This document shows, one piece after another, positions 62,512-64,000 of a DNA stretch of 64,000 nt. The DNA lies in NCBI GenBank assembly GCA_016869215.1, contig VGEP01000003.1, positions 62,001 to 126,000 of the forward strand. The letters are read 5' to 3'. A program made the translations under genes and the position numbers. The notes under the pieces were generated by a model. That model searched no databases. It was not told the DNA's origin and saw only the letters and a program-made list of their open reading frames with translations. The stretch comes from Alphaproteobacteria bacterium (GTDB taxonomy: Bacteria > Pseudomonadota > Alphaproteobacteria > Rhizobiales > Xanthobacteraceae). Position 1 is the stretch's first letter. Each line of letters opens with the position of its first letter.

Positions 62512-63644
62512 CAGGCGGCCAGCATCGCAGCGAAGGCGGCGGAGGCGCGGTCCATGCGATAGCGATCAGGCAGGAGCGAGGGACTGAGGCCGGCGTCTCC
62601 GCGCGGCGCGCAAGCCGACATGGCCGCAACGAAGGCGGAACCGCAAGGCACGAGCGTCACCGCACCGGGCGCAGCTTCGCCAGCGATTTCGACGATCCCA
62701 CCGGCCTCGGGCGAGGCGATGACGGACGTGCCGCAGGCCAGCGCTTCGAGCGCGACATTGGGCAGGCCCTCCCAGCGCGACGGCAGGAGCAGCGCATCGG
62801 CGCCCGCAAGCCACGGGGCGGGCTCCGGCTCGAAGCCCGCAAGCGCCACCCTGCCCGTCAGACCGAGATGTTCGACCTTGCCCTGCAACACCGGCAACTC
62901 CTCGCCTTCCCCGAAAATCGTCAGCTGCGAGTCCTGCGGCATTTGCGCGAAGTCGTCCAGCAGCCGGTCGTAGCCCTTCTGCGCGGTCAGCCGGCCGACG
63001 CAGACGAAACGACGGCCCGGCCCCGGCGCGCGGCGCGGCACGGCGGCAGAGGTGCGCAACGCCGCCTCGTCGACCGGATTGGGCAGCACGACGATGCGGC
63101 CAGGCGCGACGCCGCCGGCAACCAATTCGTCGCGGAGATAGTTCGCCGGACATACGACCGTATCGGCGCCGCGGTAGAGGAAGCGGTATCCCAGCCGGTA
63201 GAGCCATTGCCCGGGCGCGGACCTGGCATGGCGCTTGGGTGTATTAGCCTCGCGAACGACGACCCGCGGCCGCCCGGCGAGCCACGGCTTGAGCAGCAGG
63301 ACGCCGAGGTTGAGATAGCCGATGGTCGAAACGACGATGGCGGGACGCTCAATGCGAAGCACGCGCAACAGCGCCGGCAGCGCGGTGCGCAGCCGCGGCT
63401 TGTCCAGCGAGACGACCCGCAGGCCTTCCGGCACCAGCGCCCGCCATGGGCCGACCGGCTCCAGCACGATCACCACCGGCGCGAACGCAGCACGGTCGAG
63501 CTGCGCCGCAAACGCCAGCAGCACCTTCTGCGCCCCGCCGCCCGCGAACGACGGCAGCACGAAGGCCACGGGCGTCGGCCGATCGCGCAGGCTCGCGGAC
63601 CCGGCGTCGGAGACGGGGGTCAGGAGCCGCTCCCTTGACCCCAT
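62511..63644 (-). CDS. Glycosyltransferase family 4
   Basis: A 377-residue GT-B enzyme. The N-terminal domain has LPSFAGGGAQKVLL, the second domain VGRLTAQKGYDRLL and the EX7E motif in RWEGLPNVALEALACG. It belongs to the group of capsular and lipopolysaccharide glycosyltransferases related to WbnK/PglA types. The donor sugar is unknown. It is read divergently from the LegB-like gene, with 42 bases between them, and leads a run of six same-strand genes reaching down to the flippase. Confidence 0.9.
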   Translation of the reverse strand: MGSRERLLTPVSDAGSASLRDRPTPVAFVLPSFAGGGAQKVLLAFAAQLDRAAFAPVVIVLEPVGPWRALVPEGLRVVSLDKPRLRTALPALLRVLRIERPAIVVSTIGYLNLGVLLLKPWLAGRPRVVVREANTPKRHARSAPGQWLYRLGYRFLYRGADTVVCPANYLRDELVAGGVAPGRIVVLPNPVDEAALRTSAAVPRRAPGPGRRFVCVGRLTAQKGYDRLLDDFAQMPQDSQLTIFGEGEELPVLQGKVEHLGLTGRVALAGFEPEPAPWLAGADALLLPSRWEGLPNVALEALACGTSVIASPEAGGIVEIAGEAAPGAVTLVPCGSAFVAAMSACAPRGDAGLSPSLLPDRYRMDRASAAFAAMLAA

Positions 63645-63686
63645 GTGCCGCCCACTCTAGACGGGCTGATCTGGAACACGGCACGC

Positions 63687-64000
63687 ATGTCCTACAAAGG
63701 CAAGAAGGTCCTGGTTACCGGCGCCGACGGCTTTATCGGCTCCCACCTCGCCGAAGCGCTGGCGCGCGACGGCGCGCGCGTGACCGCACTTGCGCTCTAC
63801 ACCGGCCTCGACCGCCACGGCTGGCTCGACGAGATCGACGCCGACTTGCGCGGCGCAATGCGGCTGGTGCGCGGCGATGTGCGTGACGCCGCGATGATGC
63901 TTCGCCTCGCCGAAGGCCACGACGTCGTGTTTCATCTCGCCGCCCTGATCGCCATTCCGTATTCCTACGACGCGCCGCATTCGTACATCGGCGTCAACGT
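63687..64000 (+). CDS. LegB-like NAD-dependent nucleotide-sugar 4,6-dehydratase (partial)
   Basis: The first 104 residues of an extended SDR enzyme that continues past the window end. VLVTGADGFIGSHLAEAL binds NAD. The following ALYTGLDRHGWLDEI and HLAALIAIPYSYDAPHSY blocks closely recall LegB-type dehydratases, which act on UDP-GlcNAc or GDP-GlcNAc on the way to legionaminic or bacillosamine-type sugars. The catalytic Tyr/Lys part is beyond the edge. The following genes are not visible, so the end product is open. Confidence 0.85.
   Translation, partial: MSYKGKKVLVTGADGFIGSHLAEALARDGARVTALALYTGLDRHGWLDEIDADLRGAMRLVRGDVRDAAMMLRLAEGHDVVFHLAALIAIPYSYDAPHSYIGVN

Overview
The window is GC-rich, gene-dense bacterial chromosome that reads as an alphaproteobacterium of the order Hyphomicrobiales (Bradyrhizobium / Xanthobacteraceae type). 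This rests on five tripartite-tricarboxylate (Bug-type) binding proteins scattered without their permeases, a giant coiled-coil protein resembling the Growth Pole Ring protein of polar-growing rhizobia, an ISC-type ferredoxin near a thioredoxin-reductase-like ferredoxin reductase, and several palindromic repeats of the kind common in Bradyrhizobium relatives. No rRNA, tRNA, transposase, integrase or CRISPR array was seen. The species assignment is inference.

Left part (1-14.1 kb): a low-GC Mrr-like restriction endonuclease beside the window edge, a CoxE-like VWA protein, a small membrane protein, a CelD-type acetyltransferase, a secreted SGNH hydrolase, a ferredoxin reductase / thioesterase / ferredoxin group, an orphan HPt protein, and the 1,585-residue GPR-like protein with an AT-richer upstream region carrying a perfect inverted repeat.

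Middle part (14.1-46.4 kb): metabolism and transport. A dipeptide epimerase is followed closely by a Bug receptor. Then come a DUF998 membrane protein, small conserved proteins, an MFS permease, an acidic repeat-bearing protein, threonine dehydratase, an SDR lacking its catalytic Tyr/Lys, and a fumarylacetoacetate-hydrolase family enzyme. A TPP riboswitch heads thiM-thiE-thiD, and a solitary TRAP receptor gene follows 47 bp downstream. A compact GST-tetR-yciI-tag operon has two tandem palindromic operators in its promoter. Next are a stand-alone Lrp ligand-binding domain, a D-aminoacylase-like amidohydrolase, a dihaem cytochrome c, a cytochrome c', an RND efflux pump with its adaptor, and murJ.

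Right part (46.5-64 kb): a cell-surface glycan locus. It holds manC, a nucleotide-sugar dehydrogenase, an oxidoreductase and an aminotransferase that together match the WbpA-WbpB-WbpE type route to a 3-amino uronic acid, a UDP-glucuronate epimerase-like protein, a transaldolase-like aldolase, glycosyltransferases of GT2, GT4 and GT39 type, an SMR-type small flippase, an LPG-synthase-type membrane protein, a PIG-L deacetylase, an SGNH protein, a methyltransferase, and at the edge the start of a LegB-like 4,6-dehydratase. The GT2 / SMR flippase / GT39 trio looks like a lipid-linked-sugar decoration module of the Arn/Gtr kind. The locus continues past the window end.
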